Below, piece by piece: positions 34,370-43,735 of a DNA stretch of 64,000 bases. Under the pieces are notes generated by a model that saw only the letters and a program-made list of their open reading frames with translations, had not been told where the DNA came from and did not search any database. This DNA comes from Nitrospira defluvii (GTDB lineage Bacteria > Nitrospirota > Nitrospiria > Nitrospirales > Nitrospiraceae). The stretch is taken from NCBI RefSeq assembly GCF_905220995.1, contig NZ_CAJNBJ010000017.1, forward strand, positions 496,001-560,000, written 5' to 3'. Position 1 is the stretch's first letter. Each line of letters starts with the position of its first letter. Position numbers and translations under genes: made by a program.

Positions 34370-34387
34370 CCTCGTTACAAGACGAGG
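34370..34387 (-). promoter_or_regulatory. Leader hairpin before the sugar operon
   Basis: CCTCGT-N6-ACGAGG perfect 6-bp stem, about 35 nt upstream of the first gene's ATG (34335). It may form in the operon leader RNA; there is no T-run that would make it a terminator. Confidence 0.35.
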
Positions 34388-34393
34388 GGTGGC

Positions 34394-34421
34394 ATTGGGA
34401 CACCAATCAAGATGCATGCCA
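34394..34421 (-). promoter_or_regulatory. Candidate promoter region of the sugar operon (imperfect sigma-54 element plus inverted repeat)
   Basis: At 34406-34421 the minus strand reads TGGCATG-N4-TTGAT. This has the sigma-54 -24 GG and the spacing, but GA instead of the nearly invariant GC at -12, so it may not work. It abuts and slightly overlaps an inverted repeat ATTGG-N4-CCAAT at 34394-34407, a possible operator. The rest of the 195-nt gap 34336-34530 shows no other clear promoter. Confidence 0.3.
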
Positions 34422-34530
34422 CTTGGGATATTCACATGCGCGAGGAAAAACAGAGGAGTTTCAGGCGCTGAGGAAGAGCCGGCGCGAGTAACCGGGCAAA
34501 AACTTCCCAGTTGACGGCAACCGCTGCAGT

Positions 34531-35247
34531 CTAGGCGGATTCGATGGAGTGTTTCTGAAGCACAAACGATTCGAGGGCTTTTTTGACCGATCCGCCCCAC
34601 CCGCGGTACTCGATCGTCTCCTTGCCGTCAAACTGGAATTCCAGGCCGAGGAGCGTGCCGTCCGATTGCAGTGACACGTTTCGCACGAGGGCTGTCAGAT
34701 TGTTGACGTGACCGGTCCCGATGATTTCGAATTCCACGCGCAAGACCATTCCCGGGAAAAAGTCCTGGATCGGCCGTTGGAGCCGGACGGCGCATCCGGA
34801 TGCGCTCAGATCCGTCAACAGCCCGCCGATTCTCGGCTGGTGTGCGGATTGCCGCTCGCCGACACCGCCGGTCACCTGTAGGAGCACGACAGGCTCGTGA
34901 GCCAGTACCCGTCCCTGCTTGCGCAAGGGGACGGCTTCGATGTTCGAGGGATACGCCAACAGGAGAAACGGAAAGGGTTGCAGTTGCAAATCCAGCACCT
35001 CGGTACGATAGCCGATGATTCGTCCGGCATAGATGTAGCGCAGTACGCACGTGGTACCGACCGCACAGGGAATCGGCTTTCCGAAATGAAACGGCCATTC
35101 ACACAGGATCCAACTGCGGTGTTTCCAACCGAGGACCGTGGAGCCATATTGTGCGCCGCTCTCTTCCCCGGCCAGACTGAGCTGAAGCGAGAGCCCGACC
35201 TCAAGGAATGACGCGGGATGACGATGTGCCGTCAGGTCGCTGGTCAT
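34531..35247 (-). CDS. YcgR-like PilZ-domain flagellar brake protein
   Basis: Protein of 238 residues from ATG 35247 with GAGGG upstream. The N-terminal half (about 10-105) has the YcgR/PilZN beta-barrel pattern (LRYIYAGRIIGYRTEVLDLQ, LLLAYPSNIEAVPLRKQ). The C-terminal PilZ domain has R109-KQG-R113 (RxxxR) and D146-LSAS-G151 (DxSxxG), both needed for c-di-GMP binding. YcgR proteins bind c-di-GMP and slow the motor at the stator-rotor interface. It is preceded by a good sigma-28 promoter (35295-35321), as late motility genes are. Divergent to the HD-GYP gene, which would degrade its ligand. Confidence 0.85.
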   Translation of the reverse strand: MTSDLTAHRHPASFLEVGLSLQLSLAGEESGAQYGSTVLGWKHRSWILCEWPFHFGKPIPCAVGTTCVLRYIYAGRIIGYRTEVLDLQLQPFPFLLLAYPSNIEAVPLRKQGRVLAHEPVVLLQVTGGVGERQSAHQPRIGGLLTDLSASGCAVRLQRPIQDFFPGMVLRVEFEIIGTGHVNNLTALVRNVSLQSDGTLLGLEFQFDGKETIEYRGWGGSVKKALESFVLQKHSIESA

Positions 35248-35294
35248 GCTGTCCCTCACCCGTGACGCACTACGCAGGTGCGCCCCAATCATCG

Positions 35295-35321
35295 GTATCG
35301 GTCTTTCTGCTCAAAACTTGA
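35295..35321 (-). promoter_or_regulatory. Sigma-28 promoter of the YcgR-like gene
   Basis: Minus strand TCAAGTTT-N11-ACCGATAC: 7 of 8 matches in the -35 element, 6 of 8 in the -10, and the exact consensus spacing. The predicted start is about 40 nt before the ATG at 35247. Confidence 0.7.
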
Positions 35322-35353
35322 CGTATCGCTCGGCTGGACTGCTGGCTTTCCTG

Positions 35354-35381
35354 TAAAGGACCTCCCCGCATCAACCGATAT
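35354..35381 (+). promoter_or_regulatory. Candidate sigma-28 promoter of HD-GYP/hybrid kinase pair
   Basis: Plus strand TAAA-N16-ACCGATAT: 6 of 8 matches in the -10 and one base more than the ideal TAAA-N15 spacing (the flgM promoter uses the same 16). It lies about 75 nt before the ATG at 35459 and back to back with the promoter at 35295-35321. Confidence 0.45.
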
Positions 35382-35458
35382 GTATTCTGCGGTAGCTTCG
35401 CGCATCGCCACTGTGGACCTACGCAGCGGTTCTGACAAGGACTCATCAATACTCGGAC

Positions 35459-36712
35459 ATGGATTCGACCAAACGCATTCCCATCGATCAGTTGACCGTC
35501 GGCATGTTCATCGCCGGCCTGGACCAACCCTGGTATCGGACGCCGTTTCTTCTCCACAAATGGCTGCTGTCCAACCCCGACGACATTGTGCAGCTCAAAC
35601 GGCACGGCATTCAGATCGTCACCATCGATACGAAGCGTGGGCTGGACGTCGGCGCTGCGCCCGCCCCGGCGCCGGAGGCACCCGCCGTTCAAGAAGAACC
35701 CACACCAGGCCCGGCAGAGGTCGCCGATCCCCCAGCCGGCGGAAAGCCATCTCCGGCGGCGGCGTCCGCCGCCGTCTACCGGCAGGCTATGGAAGCCGTC
35801 GATCGCGTCTTCCGAGACATCGAAGCCGGTCAGCCGCCAAAAGCCACAGCATTGAAGCCGGTGGTGCGCGATCTCCTCAAGCAAATCATCGAACAGCCGG
35901 AAGCGATGATGATTCAGTTCTGCCTGGATAAGATGCGTCGCTTCGACGGCACCCTCGCCAATCACGGCATGGATGTCTGCGTCCTGACGTTGATTCTGGC
36001 CGTGGAAAACGGCTGCACGGAATCGGATATGGAAGCGCTCGGCTTGAGCGCGCTGCTCCACGACATCGGATTCGTCCGCCTGCCGCGGAACCTCTATCGA
36101 AAAACGACAGCCTTGACCGAGCAGGAACAGGCGCTGATGCGGCAACATCCGCAACTGGCGGCCTCCGTCCTGTCGCAAGGTGACCGGGTGCCGGAGACGG
36201 TGACGAAGATCATCGCGGAACATCACGAATTTCAGGACGGTACCGGGTTTCCCAAACTGGTCAAAGCCGGCGCGGTGTCGCCCTTGACTCAACTGATGGC
36301 CTTGGCCGACACCTATGACGACCTGGTCACGACCAGATACGGCCGTCCGCCCCTGCTGCCCCATGATGCCATTCGCCAGCTCTTCGTGTTGGGGGCGAAA
36401 GGGCGGTACGACAAGACGTTGGTTGAGGTCGCAATCAAAGTACTGGGCGTCTATCCGCTGGGGAGTCTCATCAAGCTCAATACCAACGAGTCCGCCGTGG
36501 TGATCGGCCTGAACCATGAAGACCGCTTGCGTCCGCGTGTGCGTATCATCAAAGGCGTGGACGGAGAAGGTCAGCAACCAGTAGATATCGATCTGCAGAA
36601 CCAGCCGGCCGACCAGCCCGCACGCTCCATCCTCCGGGCGTTGGATCCTGGCACGGAACAGATAGACCTGCCGCAATATCTTGACCTTGCGGTGGGTGGA
36701 GCGCCGCTATGA
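35459..36712 (+). CDS. HD-GYP domain c-di-GMP phosphodiesterase with DUF3391
   Basis: Protein of 417 residues. An N-terminal DUF3391 domain (about 5-60: [30 protein letters not shown]) is followed by a Pro/Ala linker (about 62-103) and the HD-GYP domain (about 150-345) with metal ligands in ALLHDIGF and [13 protein letters not shown]. The usual Lys after HDIG is Phe and the GYP triplet is GFP, so activity may be altered, but the HD and HHE metal residues are intact. It hydrolyses c-di-GMP, which would release the motor from PilZ braking. Its stop overlaps the hybrid kinase start by 4 nt. Confidence 0.88.
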   Translation: MDSTKRIPIDQLTVGMFIAGLDQPWYRTPFLLHKWLLSNPDDIVQLKRHGIQIVTIDTKRGLDVGAAPAPAPEAPAVQEEPTPGPAEVADPPAGGKPSPAAASAAVYRQAMEAVDRVFRDIEAGQPPKATALKPVVRDLLKQIIEQPEAMMIQFCLDKMRRFDGTLANHGMDVCVLTLILAVENGCTESDMEALGLSALLHDIGFVRLPRNLYRKTTALTEQEQALMRQHPQLAASVLSQGDRVPETVTKIIAEHHEFQDGTGFPKLVKAGAVSPLTQLMALADTYDDLVTTRYGRPPLLPHDAIRQLFVLGAKGRYDKTLVEVAIKVLGVYPLGSLIKLNTNESAVVIGLNHEDRLRPRVRIIKGVDGEGQQPVDIDLQNQPADQPARSILRALDPGTEQIDLPQYLDLAVGGAPL

Positions 36713-39549
36713 GCCATCGGTCACATTCGCCGTTTCCCCATGCACAGCCTCCCGGAGGTCCTGACCTACCCAGCGAAGCGCTTTCTTTGCTGTGGGACGC
36801 CGTCCCTCTGGGTGTATGTCTCCTGACGGCGGACTCGCGCGTGGCATTTGCCAACCGCAACGCAGCTCGCCTGTTTCACCGGACTGCGGGAGAGTGTCTC
36901 CACAGATCGTTGACCGATCTCTTGGGACAGACGGTCGAATTGAGCAGCTCGTTGCGATCCTCCGGCGTCTGGAAAATACCGGAAGCAACGGTGGGCGATT
37001 CCGCAGAGACGACGGAAAGCGAGGAGGACGAGTCTCCTGGTTATGCCTTGGTCGAATGGGAACAATTGCGCATGTCCGGCATCCCGGGCGTCGCCGCGCT
37101 GCTGACGCTGCGCGATGTGACCCGCGAATGCGAGTTGGAAACCGATCGTGACCGGCTTGCCACCGTGGCTGAGGAAAGCCCCTACCCGATCGTCGAAATC
37201 GATCGGCATGGCAACATTCTCTATGTGAATCCGGCCATGGTGGAGGTCCTCTGTCGATTCGGGTACGACCTCAGCGGCAGACCGGATATTCTTCCGGACA
37301 ATCTCCCTGCGCTGGTCGCGACCTGCCTGCTTGAGGGACGCACACTTCGCTCTCAGGACGTGGTCAGAGGCGAGGCCTGTTACAGTTGGACCTTGTGCCC
37401 TGTGCCCAGCAATCAACTCGTGCGCGCGTACGGCGTCGACCTCACCGAAGTGCACGCAACGCATCGGGCCTTGAACGCCACGGCAGATCACCTTCGTGAG
37501 AGTAATCGCCAATTGGACCAGGCGCTCCAACAGGCGCAAGCGGCGGCGCAAGCCAAGTCCTCATTCCTGGCCATGATCACCCATGAGTTGCGCACGCCGA
37601 TGAACGGCGTCATCGGCATGGCCAGTCTGTTGCTCGATACCTCGTTGACGGAGGAACAGCGATCGTTCACGCAGACGATTCAGCAATGCGGTGAAGCGCA
37701 ACTGTCGCTGATCAACGACGTGCTCGAGTGCAGCAAGATCGAAGCCGGCAAGTTAGAACTCGAAAGCCTCGACTTCCAGTTACGCACCACGGTGGAAGAC
37801 GTCCTATCACAGTTCGCCGAACGGGCTCAGCGCAAAGGTCTTGAAATCACCGGCCTGGTGCATGCCTCGGTTCCAAACGCGCTCCGTGGCGACCCCGGCC
37901 GCCTGAGGCAGGTGCTGACGAATTTCGTAGGAAACGCCGTTAAATTCACCGAGCACGGCGAAGTTACGGTACAAGCCTTCCTGGAACAGGACTCTCCGGC
38001 CGGCGTGACGATCAAGTTCGAGGTCACCGACTCCGGCATCGGCATCAGTGACGAGGTGCAAGGGCGACTGTTCCAGGCTTTTGCACAAGCCGACAGTTCC
38101 ACCACCCGCAAATATGGTGGAACGGGTCTTGGCCTCGCGATTTCGAAGCAGCTGGTGGAACTGATGGGCGGTCAGGTCGGCTTGCGGAGCCGACCCGGTG
38201 AGGGGACCACCTTCTGGTGCACCGCCGTCTTCCAGAAGCAGCCGGTCTGTGCCCCGGCGATTGTGCCGTCCGCCGAACTGAGCGGTCGTCGTGTCCTCAT
38301 CGTCGATGACAATGAATCGAATCGCACGATCCTGCATCATCTTGTCTCAGGATGGGGCATGCAGGACGGCCAGGCCCGCAATGCGACAGAGGCGATGGAG
38401 ATGCTGAGCCAGGCCGCCGCCAAGGGAGAACCCTACGAGGCGGCTGTCCTCGACATGCTCATGCCGGGCAAGGACGGGCTTCAATTGGCCCAAGACATCA
38501 AGGCTCACCCCCATGGCGCCGGCGTGCGATTGGTCGTCTTGACCTCATTGATTCAGCCTGGGCATGCGGAACGGGCCCGCCGCGCCGGTTTCTCCGCGTA
38601 TCTGACAAAGCCGGTGCGTCACGATCAACTGCAGGGTTGCCTCCGCGTCGTCTTCGGGCTGCAACAGGGGCCAGGAACCAGCGGAGCCGGCATCGGCAAG
38701 AGCCAGATAGCCGCGCCTCCCCTCATTACCAGGCACACCTTGGCCGAGCAAGCTCGGCGTCCCAGGATTCTCGTCGCTGAAGACAACGTGGTCAATCAGA
38801 AGCTGGCCGTCCGCATGCTCGATCGACTCGGCTACCAGTCGGATGTCGTCTCCAACGGCCAGGAGGCGGTGACGGCCTTTGAACGGGAATCGTATGCCGC
38901 GATCGTGATGGATTGTCAGATGCCGACGATGGACGGGTACGAGGCCACCAAGCAGATCCGCGCGCAGGAACAACGCCCGGATGATTCCCGAACGCGTGCG
39001 CACATTCCGATCATTGCGTTAACGGCCAATGCCATGCCGGGCGACCGCGAGCGATGCAAGGCCGCGGGCATGGACGACTATCTGAGCAAGCCGGTGAAGA
39101 CGGACGATCTTGGTCTCATCCTGCAGCGTTGGGCTCCGTTGCCGACCGCGGCGGACGCTCCTGCGCCGGTTCCACGCCGCGAAATGACCAAGACCGACGC
39201 GCGGGTGTTTGATGCATCTGCGATGTTGGCCAATATCGGCGGTGATACCGAACTGTTCGAACAACTGATCCGGCTCTTCCTTGACCGGCATAGCCTCTTG
39301 ATGAAAGAAATCGAAACTGCCATCGGTCAAGCCGATGCGTCCGCGCTTGAACGGGCGGCACACAGCCTCAAGGGCACCGCCGCCAACCTCTGCGCGCCCG
39401 ACGTCGTCTTGCTGGCGGGCCAGTTAGAGGCGACCGGTCGTCTGGGGACCTTGACGGAGGCCCCGTCCCTTCTTGTGCAGTTGGACCGCACGGTTCAGGA
39501 ACTGGTGTCGGTCCTGTCGCGTCAAGTCGCACCTCCCCCATCAACCTAA
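36709..39549 (+). CDS. Hybrid sensor histidine kinase (PAS-PAS-HisKA-HATPase-REC-REC-HPt)
   Basis: Cytoplasmic (no membrane segment) kinase of 946 residues. Two PAS-like sensor domains (about 25-140 and 148-250), a coiled coil, HisKA with His292 ([13 protein letters not shown]), HATPase (about 390-510; [19 protein letters not shown]), receiver 1 (about 525-645; [22 protein letters not shown]), receiver 2 (about 685-810; [30 protein letters not shown]) and an HPt domain (about 850-930; [12 protein letters not shown]). This is the BarA/ArcB-type phosphorelay layout with an extra receiver. It is translationally coupled to the HD-GYP gene (ATGA overlap), so it probably senses an intracellular cue and controls or supports c-di-GMP turnover. 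Confidence 0.93.
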   Translation: MSHRSHSPFPHAQPPGGPDLPSEALSLLWDAVPLGVCLLTADSRVAFANRNAARLFHRTAGECLHRSLTDLLGQTVELSSSLRSSGVWKIPEATVGDSAETTESEEDESPGYALVEWEQLRMSGIPGVAALLTLRDVTRECELETDRDRLATVAEESPYPIVEIDRHGNILYVNPAMVEVLCRFGYDLSGRPDILPDNLPALVATCLLEGRTLRSQDVVRGEACYSWTLCPVPSNQLVRAYGVDLTEVHATHRALNATADHLRESNRQLDQALQQAQAAAQAKSSFLAMITHELRTPMNGVIGMASLLLDTSLTEEQRSFTQTIQQCGEAQLSLINDVLECSKIEAGKLELESLDFQLRTTVEDVLSQFAERAQRKGLEITGLVHASVPNALRGDPGRLRQVLTNFVGNAVKFTEHGEVTVQAFLEQDSPAGVTIKFEVTDSGIGISDEVQGRLFQAFAQADSSTTRKYGGTGLGLAISKQLVELMGGQVGLRSRPGEGTTFWCTAVFQKQPVCAPAIVPSAELSGRRVLIVDDNESNRTILHHLVSGWGMQDGQARNATEAMEMLSQAAAKGEPYEAAVLDMLMPGKDGLQLAQDIKAHPHGAGVRLVVLTSLIQPGHAERARRAGFSAYLTKPVRHDQLQGCLRVVFGLQQGPGTSGAGIGKSQIAAPPLITRHTLAEQARRPRILVAEDNVVNQKLAVRMLDRLGYQSDVVSNGQEAVTAFERESYAAIVMDCQMPTMDGYEATKQIRAQEQRPDDSRTRAHIPIIALTANAMPGDRERCKAAGMDDYLSKPVKTDDLGLILQRWAPLPTAADAPAPVPRREMTKTDARVFDASAMLANIGGDTELFEQLIRLFLDRHSLLMKEIETAIGQADASALERAAHSLKGTAANLCAPDVVLLAGQLEATGRLGTLTEAPSLLVQLDRTVQELVSVLSRQVAPPPST

Positions 39550-39685
39550 ACGCTTTATACGATCGCTCCGACAGCGCGCCGCACGACCTCGGCCACACGA
39601 TGGCTTGAGCCGGGCGTCCGTTCGAGCATAGTTGGGACGCGATCCGGGCACTATTCGACGGGAGCACTCGTGAGTGAAGCGGAGA

Positions 39686-40144
39686 CTACACCGCTACAGC
39701 GAATGCGTGACTCTGTGCAGAAGGAGTGAACAGGGGGTAGCGCGTGGGCAGGTCTTCGGAAAGCACCAATTGTTTGCAGAGTCTGGTGCGATGATTCATG
39801 ACCAACGGACCGCGCAGGTTGGCGGTCACGGCGCTGGGATCATCGGACGGGATGGTGAGAATCGTCACCACTGAGAGCTCGTCGTCATCTTGCTTTTGGA
39901 TCTCGATCAGGGCATCCGTCGTCACCGTAATCTGATAGTCCGGCTTGAAGTAAGCCGGATCCAGAATGACAAACGCCAGTTGCGGTTCTTCGACGCACTG
40001 CAACCACTTGAACGGCGCATCCGTGTCATGATCCAGCATGACGTATTTGGTCCAGTCCGGGAATCCCAGGATCCCGGAGGGAAACACCAGCAGACTCTCA
40101 TCTTTGACGTCCAAGGTCCCGAACCTGGTCGACTGACATTTCAT
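39686..40144 (-). CDS. fliW: FliW flagellar assembly factor
   Basis: FliW of 152 residues: FGTLDVKDESLLVFPSGILG, the FPDW-type turn GFPDWTKYVML, AFVILDPAYFKPDY and LRGPLVMNHRTRLCKQLVL are all characteristic. FliW binds either flagellin or CsrA; when flagellin is exported, free FliW holds CsrA and flagellin translation is relieved. It follows csrA by 9 nt in the flgK-flgL-csrA-fliW order found in many phyla. Ribosome site GGGGAGG is about 13 nt before the ATG. Confidence 0.96.
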   Translation of the reverse strand: MKCQSTRFGTLDVKDESLLVFPSGILGFPDWTKYVMLDHDTDAPFKWLQCVEEPQLAFVILDPAYFKPDYQITVTTDALIEIQKQDDDELSVVTILTIPSDDPSAVTANLRGPLVMNHRTRLCKQLVLSEDLPTRYPLFTPSAQSHAFAVAV

Positions 40145-40153
40145 AAATGGTTT

Positions 40154-40399
40154 TCAGCCTCCCCGGCGGCCGGCTTTGTTGGACAATTGGCGGAAGGCTT
40201 CCAGCGGAATGACGCCGGGCCCCGCCGCGATGCGATTCTCGTCCTGGATCCGCGCATGCACTTCATCCCGATGCACTTGCACATTGGGCGGCGCTTCGAT
40301 ACCGAGCCGCACTTGTCCGCCTTTGATGCCAAGCACCACGATACGAACATCCGGCCCGATGGTGACGCCTTCTCCCCGACGTCGTGTTAAGACCAGCAT
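40154..40399 (-). CDS. csrA: CsrA carbon storage / translational regulator
   Basis: RNA-binding protein of 81 residues with the CsrA core MLVLTRRRGEGVTIGPDVRI, VVLGIKGGQVRLGIEAP and VHRDEV; the C-terminal tail is about 20 residues longer than in E. coli, as in the FliW-antagonised type. It binds AnGGA motifs in mRNA leaders. Two such motifs lie in the fliC leader (14825-14835 and 14912-14922). It is 74 nt downstream of flgL. The ribosome site AAGGAAGG precedes the ATG. Confidence 0.96.
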   Translation of the reverse strand: MLVLTRRRGEGVTIGPDVRIVVLGIKGGQVRLGIEAPPNVQVHRDEVHARIQDENRIAAGPGVIPLEAFRQLSNKAGRRGG

Positions 40400-40473
40400 A
40401 CAAGCCTTCCTTGGCGTGTGGATACGGGTACATTGGGTATATCGGTTCCGGTGAGGATGAACTTAAGCGTCGG

Positions 40474-41364
40474 TTACGGCAGATAATTGATTAATGAGGA
40501 GTCGAAAATCTTGCTGAATGTCTGACTGGCGGCCTGCACGGCGACCTGTTGAAGGCTCAACTGGCTGATCGCCGTTGCGAGATCAGCATCCTGATTGTCG
40601 GAAATGGCTTTGGAAATGGTCAGGGTGGCCGTATCCAGTGCGTCGTGGGTGACTTGCAGACGGTTGGCCAGAGCCCCGATCGTCCCCTGCGCATCACTGA
40701 TCTGTGCCGTGGCCAGGTCCAGATTGCCGATTCCCACCTGAATCCCCGCGCGATTGTCGCTTTCGAGCGCGGTAAGCAAGTCCCGGAGCGAATCGAACAT
40801 GTTCGTCGTCGCGCCGGTAAAAATGCTGCTTCCCGGAACCAGGATCTGCACGGTCTGATTTTCACCCACTGCGATCGACTGGGTCTCCGTGTTGCCCTGA
40901 TAAGTCACCGTATCCCCGGTGGTGATCACATAGGGACTGACATCAGTTTTTGTACCGCCGAATACCGCCTGGCCGGCGACTTCGGTATTGCCGAGTTGGA
41001 CCAATTGCCGCTGCAATTGGCGAACTTCTTTCGCGATACTTTGACGTCCTTCCGCCGAGGTGGTGTCACTGCTGGCTTGAATGGTCAGTTCACGTACTCG
41101 TGTGATGAGGTTCTGCACCTGTCCCAAGGCCTGATCGGCCGCGTTCACACGCGACGTGCCGAAATCGATGTTGCGCAGCCATTGGGTGGTTTGCGAGAGC
41201 GCGGATTTGTCGAGGACGATCTGGCCATACGAACTCGGATCGTCTTCTGGCCTGTTCACGCGCTTCTGACTGGAGATCTGCTCCTGCGAGGTCAGCATCT
41301 GCAAGCGTGAGCGTTGGAGATTGCCGAGCAGGGTATTGTACATCTGTTGATCGGCGACTCTCAT
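40474..41364 (-). CDS. flgL: FlgL hook-filament junction protein
   Basis: HAP3 of 296 residues. The N-terminus RVADQQMYNTLLGNLQRSRL with QEQISSQKRVNRPEDDPSSY and the C-terminus QLSLQQVAVQAASQTFSKIF are flagellin-like, and the length fits. It joins the FlgK ring to the filament. Ribosome site GAGGGGAG. It follows flgK by 32 nt and lies in the sigma-28-driven flgM operon. Confidence 0.95.
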   Translation of the reverse strand: MRVADQQMYNTLLGNLQRSRLQMLTSQEQISSQKRVNRPEDDPSSYGQIVLDKSALSQTTQWLRNIDFGTSRVNAADQALGQVQNLITRVRELTIQASSDTTSAEGRQSIAKEVRQLQRQLVQLGNTEVAGQAVFGGTKTDVSPYVITTGDTVTYQGNTETQSIAVGENQTVQILVPGSSIFTGATTNMFDSLRDLLTALESDNRAGIQVGIGNLDLATAQISDAQGTIGALANRLQVTHDALDTATLTISKAISDNQDADLATAISQLSLQQVAVQAASQTFSKIFDSSLINYLP

Positions 41365-41396
41365 ACGAACGCTCCCCTCTTCTCCTGATCAAACGA

Positions 41397-42791
41397 TCAG
41401 CGCTTCAACGACAAGATGGTCTGCAACATCTCATCACTGGTGGTGATGAGCCGTGAGGCAGCTTGAAACGCCCGCTGATACTTCAACAGATTGATGAGCT
41501 CTTCATCCATGGACACACCGGAAATCTCCGCTCGGTGTGCGAGCAATTGGTCGTTCAAAATTTCCTGCCCATGCAAGTCCCGCGTCGCACCCTGTAGTGT
41601 CGCGCCGAAACTTCCGGCCATGGCGCTGTAATAGCTCTGAAACGTCGTATTGCCCAATCCGGCCACCGCGGCCGTCTGGAGGTCGGCTACCGCCAGGGCA
41701 TTCACATTGTTGCCGGGGAGTCCGGTGGCGGTCGACGAAGCGGCGATTTTTTGCCGATCGGTCAGCGCTATACTGATTGTGCCGGCGGTGGTTCCAGAGG
41801 CAGTAAAAAAGTCCTGCGTGGTGGAGCCGTCCAACCCGTACCCCAGTCGGTGTTGCGTGTTGACTTGCGACACAAGTTGCGATGTGAGGGTGTCCAAGGA
41901 GGTCTGCAAACCCGCGGCGGTTGTATCCCGCGCATCGAGCAGCCCTTTCAGCCGGCCGCCGCTGATCGAGGAGGTAATATCCGTGTTGGGGCCGGTTCCC
42001 CCGTCATACCGTACGTCGAGCAACCCACCGTTGGTCACGTCGGAAACGCCGGTGAGCTTGTACGCCGTGTGGTCGGTGACCAGAATCTGCCCGATCCCCA
42101 CAAACACGGTCACCTGGCCACTTCCATCTTCGATCGAAGAAATATCGACCAGACCTGCGAGGTCGTTCAAGAACCGGCCGCGCTGATCCCGAAGATCGTT
42201 CGCCTGCTGCCCGCTCACCTCGGTCAGTTTAATTTGGGCGTTCAAATCAGCGATCTTGCTGGCCAGCGCATTGATGTCATTGATCCCGCTTTGAACCTGA
42301 CCATCAAGCGACAGCCGCTGTGTGGACAGCTGGGAAGATGCCTGGTTCAAGACTTTGGTCAACCCGTCGGCCTTGGTCAGGAGTACGGTGCGCGCGGTCA
42401 GGTCCGCCGGATTGGTCGCCACGTCCTGCCAGGCTTTGAAAAAATCATTCAGTCCTGCCGCAATACCCTGGTCATTCGAATCGTTGAACAAAATCTGGAT
42501 TTGAGAAAGGGCCTTCTGGGATGCGCCGAATTGCCCGATCCGCTCGCTGGAACCCAGCAGTTGCTGTTCCACAAAGCTGTCGACGGAGCGGCGAATTTCC
42601 GAGACCTGAACGCCTGTTCCGATCTGGCCTGGGCGGCCGTTCTCCGGCAGGGTTTGGGTGAGCACCGCTTCCTGCCGTGAGTAGCCGGGGGTGCTGACGT
42701 TGGCGATGTTCTGTCCGGTGACGGACATGGCGCGCTGGAAACTGGCCAGTGCGTTCGAGCCCACGCCGAATAATCCGTTCAGTCCCGACAT
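41397..42791 (-). CDS. flgK: FlgK hook-associated protein 1
   Basis: HAP1 of 464 residues starting at ATG 42791; a longer open frame continues upstream but would overlap flgN. N-terminus SGLNGLFGVGSNALASFQRA with QNIANVSTPGYSRQE and C-terminus NLLKYQRAFQAASRLITTSD are the axial-protein signatures. It forms the first junction ring on the hook. The gene is 11 nt downstream of flgN, whose product is its export chaperone. Confidence 0.95.
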   Translation of the reverse strand: MSGLNGLFGVGSNALASFQRAMSVTGQNIANVSTPGYSRQEAVLTQTLPENGRPGQIGTGVQVSEIRRSVDSFVEQQLLGSSERIGQFGASQKALSQIQILFNDSNDQGIAAGLNDFFKAWQDVATNPADLTARTVLLTKADGLTKVLNQASSQLSTQRLSLDGQVQSGINDINALASKIADLNAQIKLTEVSGQQANDLRDQRGRFLNDLAGLVDISSIEDGSGQVTVFVGIGQILVTDHTAYKLTGVSDVTNGGLLDVRYDGGTGPNTDITSSISGGRLKGLLDARDTTAAGLQTSLDTLTSQLVSQVNTQHRLGYGLDGSTTQDFFTASGTTAGTISIALTDRQKIAASSTATGLPGNNVNALAVADLQTAAVAGLGNTTFQSYYSAMAGSFGATLQGATRDLHGQEILNDQLLAHRAEISGVSMDEELINLLKYQRAFQAASRLITTSDEMLQTILSLKR

Positions 42792-42802
42792 AGAATCACT
42801 CG

Positions 42803-43252
42803 TTACCCTTTGGCTCTCACCAGGCCGGCGCCTGCCGCGACTGCTGCGCCGGATGACGAATAGAGTGCCGCTGACTCCGGGGAGTGCTGCCAACGCTTGA
42901 GCGCTCCGTGCAAGAAATCGAGCGATTGCCCGATGAGTGTGGCGTTGAACCGATTCAATCGATCCGTCTCCCCGATCGCCGCCACCAACTCCTGCTCCCG
43001 CTGATTCCGGCCTGCATCGCCGGCCACAGTTGCCGCGGGAACCGGTCTGGTTCGGCGCTCCTGTTCCAGATCACGAATCTCATCTAATAATTGAGCTTTT
43101 CGCATCGTGACTGAGGTGAACTGGCCGAACGACAGGCAGCGAATCGCCTCCTGCTCTTCACGCAACAATGACTGGAAGGCCAGGATCCGCTCGAGCATGC
43201 GCTCCATGAGCGCGTCGGACTCGTTAGAGATAGCGTGTGGCACGGTCGACAC
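42803..43252 (-). CDS. flgN: FlgN export chaperone
   Basis: Helical protein of 149 residues placed directly upstream of flgK. MERMLERILAFQSLLREEQE and IRCLSFGQFTSVTMRKAQLL followed by LEQERR match the FlgN coiled coil; the C-terminal LNRFNATLIGQSLDFLHGAL contains the region that holds FlgK and FlgL. It keeps the junction proteins unassembled until export. The annotation combines fold, length and position. Confidence 0.87.
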   Translation of the reverse strand: MSTVPHAISNESDALMERMLERILAFQSLLREEQEAIRCLSFGQFTSVTMRKAQLLDEIRDLEQERRTRPVPAATVAGDAGRNQREQELVAAIGETDRLNRFNATLIGQSLDFLHGALKRWQHSPESAALYSSSGAAVAAGAGLVRAKG

Positions 43253-43328
43253 CTTGTCTCCTCCTCGACGATAGGGTTCAGGCCTACGAGGACATGTGAG
43301 CGAAGGGGCCGACCGCCGGTGTGGCTGA

Positions 43329-43634
43329 CTACAGAACCGCGTCCGTCAAGACGTGACGGATCATGGCATCTGCAACTTTCTTCCCGTCGACGGTGTAGGT
43401 ACCCCCTTCGACCGACTGCTGAATCTGGCCGACTCTGGCATCACGTTCCGCATCCGGCTGTTCAGCTGCCGCCCTCAGGCGCTGGAGTTCTTTGGCACGC
43501 TCGGAAATCTGGACGCGGTCTTGGGACTGCGTCTGCTGAGATGCGGTCTTCTTATTGTGCGTCCGATCGGTTTCCTGAACGCCCAACAGAATTTTTGCGA
43601 GATCCGCCGCCCGGCCGTTGTTTGAGATCTCCAT
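43329..43634 (-). CDS. flgM: FlgM anti-sigma-28 factor
   Basis: Small protein of 101 residues. The conserved C-terminal part (RVQISERAKELQRLRAA, RVGQIQQSVEGGTYTVDGKK, VADAMIRHVL) is the FliA-binding region, while the first 40 residues are polar and probably disordered. It binds FliA until it is exported through the finished hook. Strong ribosome site (GGGGAGGAG). Directly preceded by its own sigma-28 promoter (43693-43720), giving the usual feedback loop. Confidence 0.94.
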   Translation of the reverse strand: MEISNNGRAADLAKILLGVQETDRTHNKKTASQQTQSQDRVQISERAKELQRLRAAAEQPDAERDARVGQIQQSVEGGTYTVDGKKVADAMIRHVLTDAVL

Positions 43635-43692
43635 AACTGCTTCTCCTCCCCTTGCCAGGGTGTTCCGAAAGGCTTTCCCCTAGTCGAGTCCT

Positions 43693-43720
43693 CTATCGGC
43701 GGGGAAGGCAGGGAACTTTA
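43693..43720 (-). promoter_or_regulatory. Sigma-28 promoter of flgM
   Basis: Minus strand TAAAGTTC-N12-GCCGATAG: 7 of 8 matches in each element, with spacing one longer than consensus. It lies in the flgJ-flgM gap and would drive flgM-flgN-flgK-flgL-csrA-fliW independently of the sigma-54-driven flgF genes. Confidence 0.82.
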
Positions 43721-43735
43721 GGAGAAGCGGACGGA

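Noticed and set aside
35270-36676. Open minus-strand frame of 468 codons across the HD-GYP gene
   Set aside because: Its translation is His/Gln/Arg-rich without family similarity; the plus strand encodes an HD-GYP protein with clear motifs.
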